Positions 43,367 through 52,941 of a stretch of DNA of 64,000 nt are shown here, in pieces. The stretch is taken from positions 62,001 through 126,000 of the forward strand of contig JAJUFP010000006.1 in assembly GCA_029263715.1 (NCBI GenBank), written 5' to 3'. Both the position numbers and the translations under genes were made by a program. A model generated the notes under the pieces. The model saw only the letters and a program-made list of their open reading frames with translations, had not been told where the DNA came from and searched no databases. Source of the stretch: Nitrososphaera sp. Its GTDB lineage: Archaea; Thermoproteota; Nitrososphaeria; Nitrososphaerales; Nitrososphaeraceae. Within the stretch, counting starts at the first letter, position 1. Each line of letters begins with the position of its first letter.

Positions 43367-44140
43367 CTACCTGTTTGGTATCTTTTCGCCGCACAATCCT
43401 GGTTCGCATTCAGAATGTCCTACCACTTCGATCTTGGCGTTTCCGTTGCTGTCCCTTTTCAGCTGGAAGGACACCCAGGCAGTGTTGTTTGAAGTGTCTG
43501 TCTCTATGAAGGTCTCGTCCGGATTTGCAGTGCTCACCAGATAGTAAAGACCCGGCGGCGCTTCTGTGATGTCAACTTCCATGTCTGGAAGCGACTGATG
43601 GTACTGGTCTACCCAGCCCACGCTGATGCCCTGCAGGTCGCCGTTGCATTCCCAGTATGCCCTTTCTTTGGTAGGCGAGTTGTCGTTTATCTTGTACCAG
43701 TCAATGAGGCAGGAGGTGATCTTGACCGACTGGTTGACCAGCGGACCGTCCACGCTTCCGGCCCTGACTTCAAACAATGCAACGTCGGCGATGTGCCAGT
43801 GGTTGTGCTGCTCATGGAATGTGAACTGGCTGACAAGTTTCTCGTCTACGACGTTTCCGTCTGAATCCAGTATCTGCTGTATTGCATCCTGCGTCTGGGT
43901 GGGGTCGGTTGCCGGTATCACTGCCCTTATCTGCAGCGGACCTTGACCCGTGTTGGCCACACCGTTTGAGAATCGCAGCCATTCTTTCTGGTGATCATTT
44001 TGTATTGACAAGTGCGATGGAACTGCTGTCTTTAGGTCCGGCAGTAATCCCTGGCCTGCCGCATTGACGTTCTGCAATGTTACGGCTAAAGAACTTGCCA
44101 AGAGAATTCCTGCAAGGCCCATGCTCAAAAGTTTCAACAT
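43367..44140 (-). CDS. Secreted lysyl-oxidase-family copper amine oxidase homologue
   Basis: 257 residues with a signal peptide (residues 1-27, LSMGLAGILLASSLAVTL). The copper motif is FHEQHNHWHI (H112-x-H114-x-H116), matching HxHxH of lysyl oxidases. The residues needed for the lysine tyrosylquinone cofactor appear in place: K140 in SVKITSCLIDWYK (like GHKASFCLED) and Y180 in GISVGWVDQYHQSLPDMEVD (like GISxGxxDxY). The end pattern YYLVSTANPDETFIETDTSNN also fits. The family oxidises protein lysines and so cross-links proteins. The target here is unknown; the neighbouring S-layer-like protein is a candidate. The gap between the two genes is 95 bp. Confidence 0.87.
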   Translation of the reverse strand: MLKLLSMGLAGILLASSLAVTLQNVNAAGQGLLPDLKTAVPSHLSIQNDHQKEWLRFSNGVANTGQGPLQIRAVIPATDPTQTQDAIQQILDSDGNVVDEKLVSQFTFHEQHNHWHIADVALFEVRAGSVDGPLVNQSVKITSCLIDWYKINDNSPTKERAYWECNGDLQGISVGWVDQYHQSLPDMEVDITEAPPGLYYLVSTANPDETFIETDTSNNTAWVSFQLKRDSNGNAKIEVVGHSECEPGLCGEKIPNR

Positions 44141-44341
44141 GGGCGTTTTATTGGTCTGCCAATGTTAAAAACATTCATCTGTACTAGTGCATCTAAGACT
44201 TTTGCAATTAGAAGTTATAGTGTTCTTTCTGCCTTTGTAACGTCATAATGGACATGTTAACAGAGAGAGTAAGAATATGACTCTAAGTATATCAAACATA
44301 AATTCTGATATCGAAAATTATTTTACACTACTCTATTTCTA

Positions 44342-45601
44342 ATGTCACTGATGGCCATTACCTTGAATCCTTCAACATTGCAAAGGATGGAAATTGCAAA
44401 AGGAATGTATCTTCAAGGCGTGTCTGATAATTCCAATTATTCCCATACGACTGCGATATCCGCCATTCTAAATTTTGATTATGCTGCTGAAACTCTCATC
44501 AAAGCAGTATTAATTGATGCAGGAATATCCCTGAATACAACGACCAAAAGTGGCACTTCTGTTTTCAAAGATTTTCCAACACTTATCAAAGATTTACAAA
44601 CTAAGTACCCGTCTTTGAGTAATGTCATTCTGAATGCAATAGACTCCTTACATAAACTTAGAAATGATGTTCAGCATAATGCTCAGATTCCCTCACAAAC
44701 CTCAATAACGCGGTTTGAATCGAATGTAAGAATTTTCTTTGATGATATTCTGAAAAATATATACAATAATGTAATTACATTTGAAGAGATATCTCTTTCT
44801 GCTTTTGTAGAAAGCAAGGTGGCAAAAGTAATACTTGATGAAATGGAGAAAGCTATTGCATCTGGTAATTATGATGACGCGGTTTACTTGGCTAGAAAGG
44901 CAGTGTCATATCTTATATCACTAGTTAGAAAAGAACTTGATTTGCCGAATAAATCTCATAATGCTCGATCATTGCATACGTCTTCCATATCGAAAAGACA
45001 TCGGCGAAGTTATAAAGACCAGGAAGTAAGAATGGTAGTAGATAATATTAACGAACATGTCAGTACAATATCTAATTTTCTAAATGAAGTTAAAGATGTA
45101 ATGCTTGAAATGGATGAAAGAGTAGAGTGGTTAATCGATACTGGCATATTACTGGAATACAAGTATGAGTTGAGTCAGCTTCTCGGAGATCACAGATTTA
45201 CAATCAAATATAAAATGGAACCCGACAATGAACACGTAGACCTCCAAAAAGCGGAAAAATCACGAGCTCTAGCCTATTACATAATAATGAAAATGCAATC
45301 AATTCTGAAAGCGCATAAGGACGAAGATTCTGCATTTGTTTTTTACCTAGGAAAAAGTGTTTTAGGTACAACTAGCATTATCAAGGCTGGTTACGCTAGC
45401 GCAGCAGTAATTATTGAATCCAAATGGGAGCTGCGATTACAAGGCAGCAATGATGTAATCCAAAGTGGAAAGATAGATGGACAAGGAATTAAACAAATTG
45501 AAATCAAAGAATTAGAGAAAGGAAAAACATACACCTTTGTTATCATAATAAGTGATGGACAGAAGGAAATAAGTGAATCTGTGCAATTTACTATTCCCTA
45601 A
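44342..45601 (+). CDS. HEPN-like protein with C-terminal Ig/FN3-like domain, 419 aa
   Basis: AT-rich gene unlike its GC-richer neighbours. The first 150 residues are helical with LHKLRNDVQHNAQ (R107-x4-H112), the RxxxxH motif of HEPN ribonucleases. A second helical region (155-215) resembles another HEPN-like or four-helix unit (DDAVYLARKAVSYLISLVRK). A coiled-coil follows (about 240-290), and the C-terminal 80 residues are beta-rich like an FN3/Ig domain (ESKWELRLQGSNDVIQSGKI). HEPN proteins act in antiviral or toxin systems; that role is inference. TTATTTTAC lies about 24 nt before the ATG. Confidence 0.72.
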   Translation: MSLMAITLNPSTLQRMEIAKGMYLQGVSDNSNYSHTTAISAILNFDYAAETLIKAVLIDAGISLNTTTKSGTSVFKDFPTLIKDLQTKYPSLSNVILNAIDSLHKLRNDVQHNAQIPSQTSITRFESNVRIFFDDILKNIYNNVITFEEISLSAFVESKVAKVILDEMEKAIASGNYDDAVYLARKAVSYLISLVRKELDLPNKSHNARSLHTSSISKRHRRSYKDQEVRMVVDNINEHVSTISNFLNEVKDVMLEMDERVEWLIDTGILLEYKYELSQLLGDHRFTIKYKMEPDNEHVDLQKAEKSRALAYYIIMKMQSILKAHKDEDSAFVFYLGKSVLGTTSIIKAGYASAAVIIESKWELRLQGSNDVIQSGKIDGQGIKQIEIKELEKGKTYTFVIIISDGQKEISESVQFTIP

Positions 45602-45619
45602 TCTGTGCAAACATTAGCT

Positions 45620-45889
45620 TTATCTTCTAACAGAATCGTTCTCTATATTGGTCACTCTGTTCTCTAACATTTCCAAACGTGCCTTTATCTTCTTGCTGTC
45701 GGAATATGATATGATTATGCTAACTACTTGGGCTGCGATCAGAACTCCCGCTCCATACCAGATTAATTGAAAGGCATCGGGATCATACGTTGCAAGGATA
45801 CCCCCAATAGCTATTATTATTGCAGATACTACATTCAAGATGATAGATATAATATTGGCCAAAAGAAACGCAACTACTTCATCTTTCAT
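45620..45889 (-). CDS. Small membrane protein with two TM helices and a coiled-coil tail, 89 aa
   Basis: Two hydrophobic helices (LANIISIILNVVSAIIIAIGG and LIWYGAGVLIAAQVVSIIIS) and a charged helical tail (KKIKARLEMLENRVTNIEN). Membrane-associated small proteins of this form often act as effectors or assembly partners. It lies between the HEPN-like gene and the KAP NTPase pair, convergent with the former. No family recognised. Confidence 0.6.
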   Translation of the reverse strand: MKDEVVAFLLANIISIILNVVSAIIIAIGGILATYDPDAFQLIWYGAGVLIAAQVVSIIISYSDSKKIKARLEMLENRVTNIENDSVRR

Positions 45890-46046
45890 TAGTTGAATGA
45901 AAGATACGTAAGATAAATTGCTTTCTTGACATCACTTCCTAACTGCTCACTACTTTGATACAGCACAAAGCGACGAGGAAATTAGCAGGTTCTCTTTTTA
46001 TTGACAATAAATTAAAAGCAGGGACATCACATAGATTGAGTGACAA

Positions 46047-47366
46047 TTATGAAATTAGGCCGACAACACATATTGTTCGCTCCAATTCTACGAGTTTGTT
46101 GTTGTTATTTCTCTCAGGATCAGGCCCGATATCCAACGTTTCTTTGACCTCTTTTAGGAATCTGTATAGCTGATGGTTCTCATTCACATACTTGTATAAT
46201 ATCTCCTGTGCTACTGGATTGAATGCATGTGAAATGTTCATGTAATCGTACATGTTTAACGATCTTGCACCTTGTCTGGAATCTGAATTTTTTATTTCTG
46301 CGAGTTTTCTTTGAAAAGAAGGAAAATCTTCAGTACTCCCAACGATGGAGCAGAGATGAATCAGTATCTTTGGACTTTCGCGAACGAATCTCGAAATCTC
46401 AGGGAATGAAGTTGTTAAGATACTCCAGATTAAAACATATGGAAATAAAGTTGGAAATTCCTTCTCTTCAATATTATTAGATATGAAATACGCTAGATTC
46501 AATGCTCTCTTGATTTTTCTAGGATTGTATGGAATTCCTCGTCTCAGAAATCTCTTTATTTCATCAGGAAGATTTTGAGTGATAGTCTCGATGTATTGTA
46601 TTATCATAGCATCGTTCTTTGGTGGCAGTTCCAACTTTAACTGAAATATCTTGTCAAGATGTTCTTTTCCTTCATTAACAGATTCTGACTGACCCTTATG
46701 TTTTAGAACCCAAGCTCTCTCTAACTTAGTGATATCTACACCAACAACGAAGGTTGTCTTTCTTGTATTGAAAAGTAACTTTATGGCTTCTAGCATATCA
46801 ATAACGTTATCAATGCTACATCTGTCCAAGTCATCAACAAATATTACTAACCGACCTTTACCAATTACTTTCTCCAGTGTTTCTGAAAAGGCTCTAAAAC
46901 CCTCTATGGTATCACGGAATTACTTCAAAACCCCTCCAGCATTGTTATATCGGATTTTTTTTGTAGCAACGTCTGATGTAATCAGTAACATTTTCAGTAG
47001 CTCAGAGAGTTTTTTAACATATGGTTTTCCAATAAACTTTTGCAAAATGTGTTGAATTAGTGCCTTTACAGGATCCAGTTTCTCATACTGCCATGCATCA
47101 AACCAAATTACTTTGATACTCTCAGATTTCTCTTCTTCTTCGAGCATATAATAAACACGCTTAAGTAAACTGGTTTTTCCGGATCCCCACTCTCCAACAA
47201 GACAGATCGAAAATGGTTTATCTGGAAGGGATTTTATCAGGTTGTAAAGCTGTTCAGTATATACCTTATATCCAAATAGATCTGATTCATAATCAGGTTC
47301 ATCTGCTAATAATTTTAAAGCCGAAATAATCTTTCCTTTTTCATACTTAGAAGAGATCAGATTCAT
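46047..47366 (-). pseudogene. KAP-family P-loop NTPase interrupted by one in-frame stop codon
   Basis: 440 codons in one frame, start ATG at 47364-47366, with a TAA at 46920-46922 after codon 148. Upstream of it are the P-loop GEWGSGKTS (residues 58-66) and IKVIWFDAWQYEKLDP, a KAP-NTPase signature; downstream, in the same frame, are EGFRAFSETLEKVIG, the Walker B VIFVDDLDRCSIDN and VVGVDITKLERAWVLKHK. So a single nonsense change splits an otherwise intact protein. The downstream half could start at an internal TTG. It may be a dead gene, an assembly error, or a site of readthrough. KAP NTPases are often tied to phage exclusion. TATA CTTTTATAG sits 25 nt before the start. Confidence 0.82.
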
Positions 47367-47387
47367 GTGAAAAGAGAGTTTAATGTT

Positions 47388-47396
47388 CTATAAAAG
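47388..47396 (-). promoter_or_regulatory. TATA box of the KAP NTPase gene
   Basis: CTTTTATAG on the minus strand, centred 25 nt before the ATG at 47366; supports a leaderless start. Confidence 0.5.
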
Positions 47397-47493
47397 GGGT
47401 TTTTCCTGCACCATGCAATCTCAAAAATACTAACGAGTGTTATTACCTAAACAAGCGGCACAAAAATGAGCGTGGGAGGGGGGCGTTCTCTTT

Positions 47494-49695
47494 TTACTCC
47501 TTGTCTATGAACTCGTCCGGGTTTGGTGGTTCGGGGTTGAGGCCCTTCCTCTTCCTTACGTCTCCAACCAGGGTGCGGAATATCGAGTTTGGAACCGGCT
47601 GCCATGCCTTGAAGAAGGTGGTCCACATCGCTTTTCCTGCGGTGCCGCCCCTCATCACTTCAGACAGGTCAAAGGTCTCCGACGCTGGAACCTCTCCCTG
47701 AATGATGGCAATGATCCCCTTCTGCTCGACGTTCAGCAGTTTCCCACGTTTGCCGGACAGAATTCCAGCCACCGTTCCTATCTGCTCCTGCGGGCACTTG
47801 ATCTCGATGCCAAGGATTGGCTCAAGCAATACTGGGTCTGCAATCAGCATCGAGCCCAGCATCGCCCTTCTTGTGGCCGGCATCAGCTGCGCAAGGCCTC
47901 TGTGGGCCGGGTCTTCGTGGGGGACAAAGTGGTGCAGGACAAACTTGATGCCCCTGACCTGCTCCTTTGCTATGGGGCCGTTGCGTATCACGTCGTCAAA
48001 GCCTGATCTGATAGAGTCCATGGACTCTTGGATGAACTGGACACCCTTGGTCTCGTCGACAAGCATGTTGCCGGATGCATCGATGGCAGCCACGCTCCTT
48101 GACTCGTCGGTGCCCCAGCCCTTCTCCCTCAGCAGCTTGGCCATCTCCTTCTTGTCCATGTCTTCTTTGAGCTTGCCGGTCCTTATCATGTCCACAATGT
48201 CGTCGGCCAGCGGCTCGACGCGCATGAATATCTTGTTGTGCTTGTTTGGCGACTTGCTCATTATCGGGCCAGCCTTGGCGCGGATGGTCTCGCGGTAGTT
48301 GATCAAAGGCTGAGTAGTTACAATATCAAGGCCTGCTTCCTGCAGAAGCGATGTTGCGATTTCAAGGTGCAAAACGCCCATGCCGGCCATCAGGGTCTCG
48401 CCGGTCTCCTCGTTTATCTTGACTACCAGGTTGGGGTCCTCAACCGTGATCCTTCTGAGGCCTTCAACAAGTTTTGGAAGATCCTTGGGGTGCTTTGGCT
48501 CTACTGCAATCGTAACGACCGGTTCTGATACATACTTGATGGATTCAAATGCTGTCGAGTTCTTGATGGTGGAAATGCTCTCGCCGGACACCGCGTATTC
48601 AAGGCCGAGAAGCGCGGGGATGTTGCCTGCCGGAAGCACGCTTACCACTTCTCTTGTGTTGCCCATGTAGATGTTGACTGACTGAACCTTGCCGGGCCTC
48701 TTGGCGTCGATGAGGTAAACCTCGTCACCGTCTTTTATCGTGCCGGAGTACAGGCGGCCGGTGGCAACCCTGCCGGCCTGCGGGTCGACGTTGATGGTGG
48801 TGACCATCATCATGGCTGGCCCCTTCTCGTCGCAGTTCAAAAGCGCCTGGCCTACCTCAGAGTTGAGGTCTCCCGGCCAGATCTTGGGGATACGGTACTT
48901 CTGCGCAACGTGGGGCGGCGGGTGGTGCTCGACTACCATCCCTAGGACGGCGTCGTGCAGCGGGGCTTTTTCTGCCAGCGCCTTTATCTTGCTCTCGTCG
49001 CCGGAGCTGTACGCCTCGTACACGTCTTTAAAGCCGATGCCCTTCTTCTGCGCAATCTTGAAGTTAAAGCCCCATCTGTCCTTGGCAGAGCCAAAGGCCA
49101 CGCTGTTGCCCTGGATGCTTACCTTCCACTTCTCCTTGTATTCGGGCTCTGCATAGATGTCGACGAGCCTGTTGAAATCGGCGATAATGTTGGACAGCCA
49201 CTTTTGCATGGCCGGCGCGTCCAGCCGCAGCTCCTTGACGAGGCGGTCTATCTTGTTGATGTAAAGGACTGGCCGGACACGCTCTTCGAGGGCCTGCCTT
49301 GTCACGGTCTCTGTCTGGGTCATGATGCCCTCTACAGAGTCTGAGACGACTACCACGCCGTCGATGGCGCGCAGAGCACGGGTGACCCTGCCGGTAAAGT
49401 CGATGTGGCCCGGCGTGTCAATCATGTTGATGACGTAATCCTTGCCTTCGTTTTCGTAAAGCAGCGTAACGTTGGCGCCCCTGATGGTCATCTGCCTGTT
49501 CTGCTCCAGCTTCATGGAGTCCAGCGCCAGCGCCTGGCCGGCAACCGACGGGGCAATGATGCCTGATGCGGCAAGCAGGCTGTCGCTCATGGTGGTCTTG
49601 CCATGGTCAACGTGCGCTATTACACCGAAATTACGGATCTGGTCCTTGTTACCGATAATTCTCAGGATTTCCTGAGTAGACTTGAACTTTGGCAT
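47494..49695 (-). CDS. fusA: Translation elongation factor EF-2
   Basis: 733 residues, normal for archaeal EF-2. GTPase motifs are GVIAHVDHGKTTMSD (P-loop), IDTPGHIDF (G3) and LYINKIDRL (G4). Domain IV contains HEDPAHRGLAQLMPATRRA, where the His before RG is the site of diphthamide modification in archaea and eukaryotes. It drives ribosomal translocation. GC-rich with core-gene codon use. Divergent from mqnD; the intergenic region holds TTTAAAA-type elements. Confidence 0.97.
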   Translation of the reverse strand: MPKFKSTQEILRIIGNKDQIRNFGVIAHVDHGKTTMSDSLLAASGIIAPSVAGQALALDSMKLEQNRQMTIRGANVTLLYENEGKDYVINMIDTPGHIDFTGRVTRALRAIDGVVVVSDSVEGIMTQTETVTRQALEERVRPVLYINKIDRLVKELRLDAPAMQKWLSNIIADFNRLVDIYAEPEYKEKWKVSIQGNSVAFGSAKDRWGFNFKIAQKKGIGFKDVYEAYSSGDESKIKALAEKAPLHDAVLGMVVEHHPPPHVAQKYRIPKIWPGDLNSEVGQALLNCDEKGPAMMMVTTINVDPQAGRVATGRLYSGTIKDGDEVYLIDAKRPGKVQSVNIYMGNTREVVSVLPAGNIPALLGLEYAVSGESISTIKNSTAFESIKYVSEPVVTIAVEPKHPKDLPKLVEGLRRITVEDPNLVVKINEETGETLMAGMGVLHLEIATSLLQEAGLDIVTTQPLINYRETIRAKAGPIMSKSPNKHNKIFMRVEPLADDIVDMIRTGKLKEDMDKKEMAKLLREKGWGTDESRSVAAIDASGNMLVDETKGVQFIQESMDSIRSGFDDVIRNGPIAKEQVRGIKFVLHHFVPHEDPAHRGLAQLMPATRRAMLGSMLIADPVLLEPILGIEIKCPQEQIGTVAGILSGKRGKLLNVEQKGIIAIIQGEVPASETFDLSEVMRGGTAGKAMWTTFFKAWQPVPNSIFRTLVGDVRKRKGLNPEPPNPDEFIDKE

Positions 49696-49785
49696 ACACT
49701 CGTTTTAAAAAAAATTTGTTCGAGGACTATAAATGTTGCCTACGTCTTTAGATTTAATAGTGGCCGGGCCAGCCGTACGGGCTGG

Positions 49786-50619
49786 ATGCAGATTACCCTT
49801 GGCCATACGCCGGATGCCGATGACGCGTTCATGTTCTACGGCATTGCCTCGGGGAAGGTTCGCTCCAGCAGCTTTACGGTCAAGCATGTAATCGAGGACA
49901 TTGAAACCCTGAACCGGCGGGCGCTAAGGCACGACCTGGACGTTACCGCGGTATCGGCCCATGCCTACGCTTATCTGAAGGACTATGTCATCTTGCGGGG
50001 CGGCGGAAGTTTTGGAATCAAGTACGGCCCGGTGGTTATCGCCAGAAAAGACAAGAACCTGACGGCAGACCAGCTGAAAAACGCCACCATCGCCATACCT
50101 GGCAGGATGACTTCTGCCAACCTCCTGCTCAAGCTTGCCGTGGGCAGATTCAAAGAAGAAGAGCTGTCCTTTGAAGCCATACCGCAGGCTGTGCTGGACG
50201 GCAGGGTGGACGCCGGCCTGGTGATACACGAGGCCCAGATAACGTACGACAGGACAAAGTTTTCCGGCATCCTGGACCTGGGAAGCTGGTGGTCCTTGGC
50301 GACAAACAACCTCCCTGTTCCGCTGGGAATCAACGTGGCCAGCAGCCTGACCATGACTCGGAGCCAGATCCAGGAGTTTAGCGACCTCTTTGTGCAGTCG
50401 ATACAGTACGGCCTTGACAACGTCGATGCCGCCGTGGACTATGCCATGCAGTACGGAAGAGGCCAGCCAAAAGCCACGATAAAGAAATTTGTTCTGATGT
50501 ACGTAAACGACTACACAAAGGACATGGGTCAGCCCGGCAGAAGAGCCATAGAAAGGCTGTTTGAGATGGCCAAAGAAAGCAGGCTGATAGACTCTGCCGT
50601 CGCAGTCGACGTGGTCTAG
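49786..50619 (+). CDS. mqnD: 1,4-Dihydroxy-6-naphthoate synthase-like protein (MqnD family)
   Basis: 277 residues from the ATG giving MQITLGHTPDADDAFMFYG, which matches the N-terminal pattern of MqnD (SPCPNDTFIFHA-like). The periplasmic-binding-protein fold is shown by DVTAVSAHAYAYLKDYVILR, ATIAIPGRMTSANLLLKLAV and VDAGLVIHEAQITY. MqnD cleaves cyclic dehypoxanthinyl futalosine to the naphthoate in the futalosine route to menaquinone. MqnA belongs to the same superfamily, so a second role cannot be excluded. A frame open to 49603 would overlap fusA and is not used. It overlaps the stop of the convergent mqnE by 4 bp. Confidence 0.9.
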   Translation: MQITLGHTPDADDAFMFYGIASGKVRSSSFTVKHVIEDIETLNRRALRHDLDVTAVSAHAYAYLKDYVILRGGGSFGIKYGPVVIARKDKNLTADQLKNATIAIPGRMTSANLLLKLAVGRFKEEELSFEAIPQAVLDGRVDAGLVIHEAQITYDRTKFSGILDLGSWWSLATNNLPVPLGINVASSLTMTRSQIQEFSDLFVQSIQYGLDNVDAAVDYAMQYGRGQPKATIKKFVLMYVNDYTKDMGQPGRRAIERLFEMAKESRLIDSAVAVDVV

Positions 50620-51728
50620 TCGAACCTTTTGATGATGTTAAAGAACGTGTCCCGCTGGGCCGGCTCGCGCTTTATCTCCCGGACCATGCCTGCCAGCTCC
50701 TGGATGGAGGTGCCGCTGGCCTTGCCGGCGGCCTTGAAAATCTCCTCCGAGTAGGCAGTCCCCACCATGTCGTTTCCGCCGTACGACAGGGCAACCTGCG
50801 CTATCTTTTTGCCAAGGGCCACCCAGTACACTGAGAGGTTTTTCAGCGCGCTTCCCAAGAGCAGCCTTGACACCGCAATGACGCGGAGGTCATAAGTAGA
50901 CGGGCTTTCGGCCTTGATGAGCCCCTTCTGCTCAAGCTCTGTGTTTTCAAGGCTGAACTTGAGGGGGATAAAGGTGGTAAAGCCTGCAGTCTTTTTGTGC
51001 AGTTCGCGGATCTTGAGCACGTGATCAACTACGTGCTCTGGCTTTTCCACATGCCCAAAGAGCATGGTGCAGTTGCTTTTCAGCCCCAGCTCGTGGGCCT
51101 GCCTTGCAGTGTCCAGCCATTCCTCGCCGGAGCACTTGCCTATGACTATCTTGTTTCTTGTCTCCGGATGGAATATCTCTGCCCCGCCGCCAGGCAGCGC
51201 GTCAAGCCCGGCTGCCTTGAGCCTGGAAAGCACCTCCCTGACGGAGTTGCGCGTAAGCCGGGCTATGAAAAAGATCTCTGCGGGGGTAAACGCCTTTATC
51301 CTGACTTGCGGGTGGGCTGCCTTGATGGCCCGCATCATGTTTTCATAGTAGTCAAGCCCCAGCTTGGGATGAAAGCCGCCGACTATGTGAAGCTCGGTTG
51401 CCCCCATCTCGATGGCCGCCTTGGACCGGGCCACGATCTGATCCGTAGTCAATGTATAGGCATCGTCCTCGTTGCCCTTTCGGTAAAACGCGCACAGCGG
51501 GCAGCTGGCAGCGCAGACATTGGTATAATTCAGGTAGTATGATGCAACAAAGGTGACAATATTTCCGCACAGGTCCCGCCGGAGCCTGTCGGCAGCGGCT
51601 CCAAGAAGGAAAAGGTTCTCCTCCTTCATCAGCTGCACGCCGTCGTCGTAGGACAGCTCCTCGCCGGCAAGCGCCTTTTCCAGCGCAGCGGTTCCGCCCA
51701 CCTTGCTGACGGCGTCTATTGTCTGCAA
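50616..51728 (-). CDS. mqnE: Aminofutalosine synthase MqnE (radical SAM)
   Basis: 370 residues. The radical SAM cluster motif is VCAASCPLCAFYR (C72, C76, C79). The MqnE-type region ELHIVGGFHPKLGLDYYENM, followed by RIKAFTPAEI and GGGAEIFHPETRNKI, separates it from MqnC. It joins an enolpyruvyl-chorismate-derived substrate to SAM to give aminofutalosine, step two of the futalosine pathway. Its start lies 88 bp from the divergent mqnC. It converges on mqnD with a 4-bp overlap. Confidence 0.92.
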   Translation of the reverse strand: MQTIDAVSKVGGTAALEKALAGEELSYDDGVQLMKEENLFLLGAAADRLRRDLCGNIVTFVASYYLNYTNVCAASCPLCAFYRKGNEDDAYTLTTDQIVARSKAAIEMGATELHIVGGFHPKLGLDYYENMMRAIKAAHPQVRIKAFTPAEIFFIARLTRNSVREVLSRLKAAGLDALPGGGAEIFHPETRNKIVIGKCSGEEWLDTARQAHELGLKSNCTMLFGHVEKPEHVVDHVLKIRELHKKTAGFTTFIPLKFSLENTELEQKGLIKAESPSTYDLRVIAVSRLLLGSALKNLSVYWVALGKKIAQVALSYGGNDMVGTAYSEEIFKAAGKASGTSIQELAGMVREIKREPAQRDTFFNIIKRFD

Positions 51729-51816
51729 CGCCTGAAAATAGGCCTGCAGGCCATTATAAATTTAGACTCTCCAAATAGAATAAATATCATCAAAGGCACC
51801 GGGATACTGTTAATAT

Positions 51817-52941
51817 TTGCAAAGCAGACTGGTCCAGGAATTTCTTAAAAAGTCCGATATCAGCGACATTCTGGACAGCGCGCTGGCCGGCAGAAGGCTG
51901 GACCTGAACGACTGCATACGGCTTGTCAAGTCCGACGATGCGTATTCCATGGGCCTTGTTGCCAGCATCCTGCGGGAGCGAAAGTTTGGAGATACGATAA
52001 CCTTTGTCAACAACATCATACTAAACTACACCAATGTCTGCGTCACGTACTGCAAGTTCTGCGCGTTTTACCGGCCGCCGGGCCATGAAGAATCGTATAC
52101 CGTTCCACTGGAGGACATTGTAAAGAGGGTCGCCACCTCCCGGGAGATGTTTGGGATCACACAGGTCCTGATGCAGGGCGGCCACAACCCGAGCCTACGG
52201 GTAGAGTATTTTGAGGATGCGTTCAGGGCCATAAAGCAGAAATGCCCGGAGGTGGGAATCCATGGCCTCTCGCCGTCGGAGGTGGACATGATAGCCCGCG
52301 TCGAGAGGAGCAGCACCAAGGAAATACTGTCCCGGCTAAAAGAGGCCGGCCTGGATTCGCTTCCGGGGGCCGGCGCCGAGATCCTGGAGGACAGCGTCAA
52401 GGAGCAGATAAGCCCGCTTAAGATAAAGAGCCACGAATGGCTGCGGATAATGGAGGAGGCCCACGGACTTGGGATCAGGTCTTCGGCCACGATGATGTAC
52501 GGGACGGTGGAGACCGAGGAGGACCGGGCAAGGCACATCATGAAGATAGCCCGCCTGCAGGAAAAGACCGGCGGATTCATGGCGTTTATCCCGTGGAGCT
52601 TTGAGCCCAACAACACCGAGATGCAGATGGAGGGCCTGGTCAAGTACCCGTCCGGCGGCCTGCAGCTGCTAAAGATGATTGCCATCTCTAGGATAATGTT
52701 TGACGGCCTTGTCGATCATTTACAGTCATCGTGGCTGACCAACGGCATTGGCATGGCGCAGCTGGCCCTAAGCTACGGAGCGGACGATTTTGGAGGCACG
52801 CTGATTGGAGAAGAGGTAGTGAGCGCGACCGGGGCAAGATCCACCGAACTGACATCTGACAGGATAATAGCTGCCGTCAAGCAGGCAGGCTTTCGCGTTG
52901 CAGAGCGGGACAACGCCTACAACATCATCAGGTACCACTGA
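51817..52941 (+). CDS. mqnC: Cyclic dehypoxanthinyl futalosine synthase MqnC (radical SAM)
   Basis: 374 residues. The radical SAM motif is NVCVTYCKFCAFYR (C75, C79, C82). The region ITQVLMQGGHNPSLRVEYFE is typical of MqnC, and the closing part resembles the MqnE relative. It cyclises dehypoxanthinyl futalosine in the menaquinone pathway. Start TTG, with ATAAATATC about 33 nt upstream. It overlaps the stop of the convergent UbiD gene by 14 bp. Confidence 0.92.
   Translation: MQSRLVQEFLKKSDISDILDSALAGRRLDLNDCIRLVKSDDAYSMGLVASILRERKFGDTITFVNNIILNYTNVCVTYCKFCAFYRPPGHEESYTVPLEDIVKRVATSREMFGITQVLMQGGHNPSLRVEYFEDAFRAIKQKCPEVGIHGLSPSEVDMIARVERSSTKEILSRLKEAGLDSLPGAGAEILEDSVKEQISPLKIKSHEWLRIMEEAHGLGIRSSATMMYGTVETEEDRARHIMKIARLQEKTGGFMAFIPWSFEPNNTEMQMEGLVKYPSGGLQLLKMIAISRIMFDGLVDHLQSSWLTNGIGMAQLALSYGADDFGGTLIGEEVVSATGARSTELTSDRIIAAVKQAGFRVAERDNAYNIIRYH

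Noticed and set aside
48955-49344. 129-codon plus-strand frame opposite EF-2
   Set aside because: Antisense shadow of a highly conserved gene.
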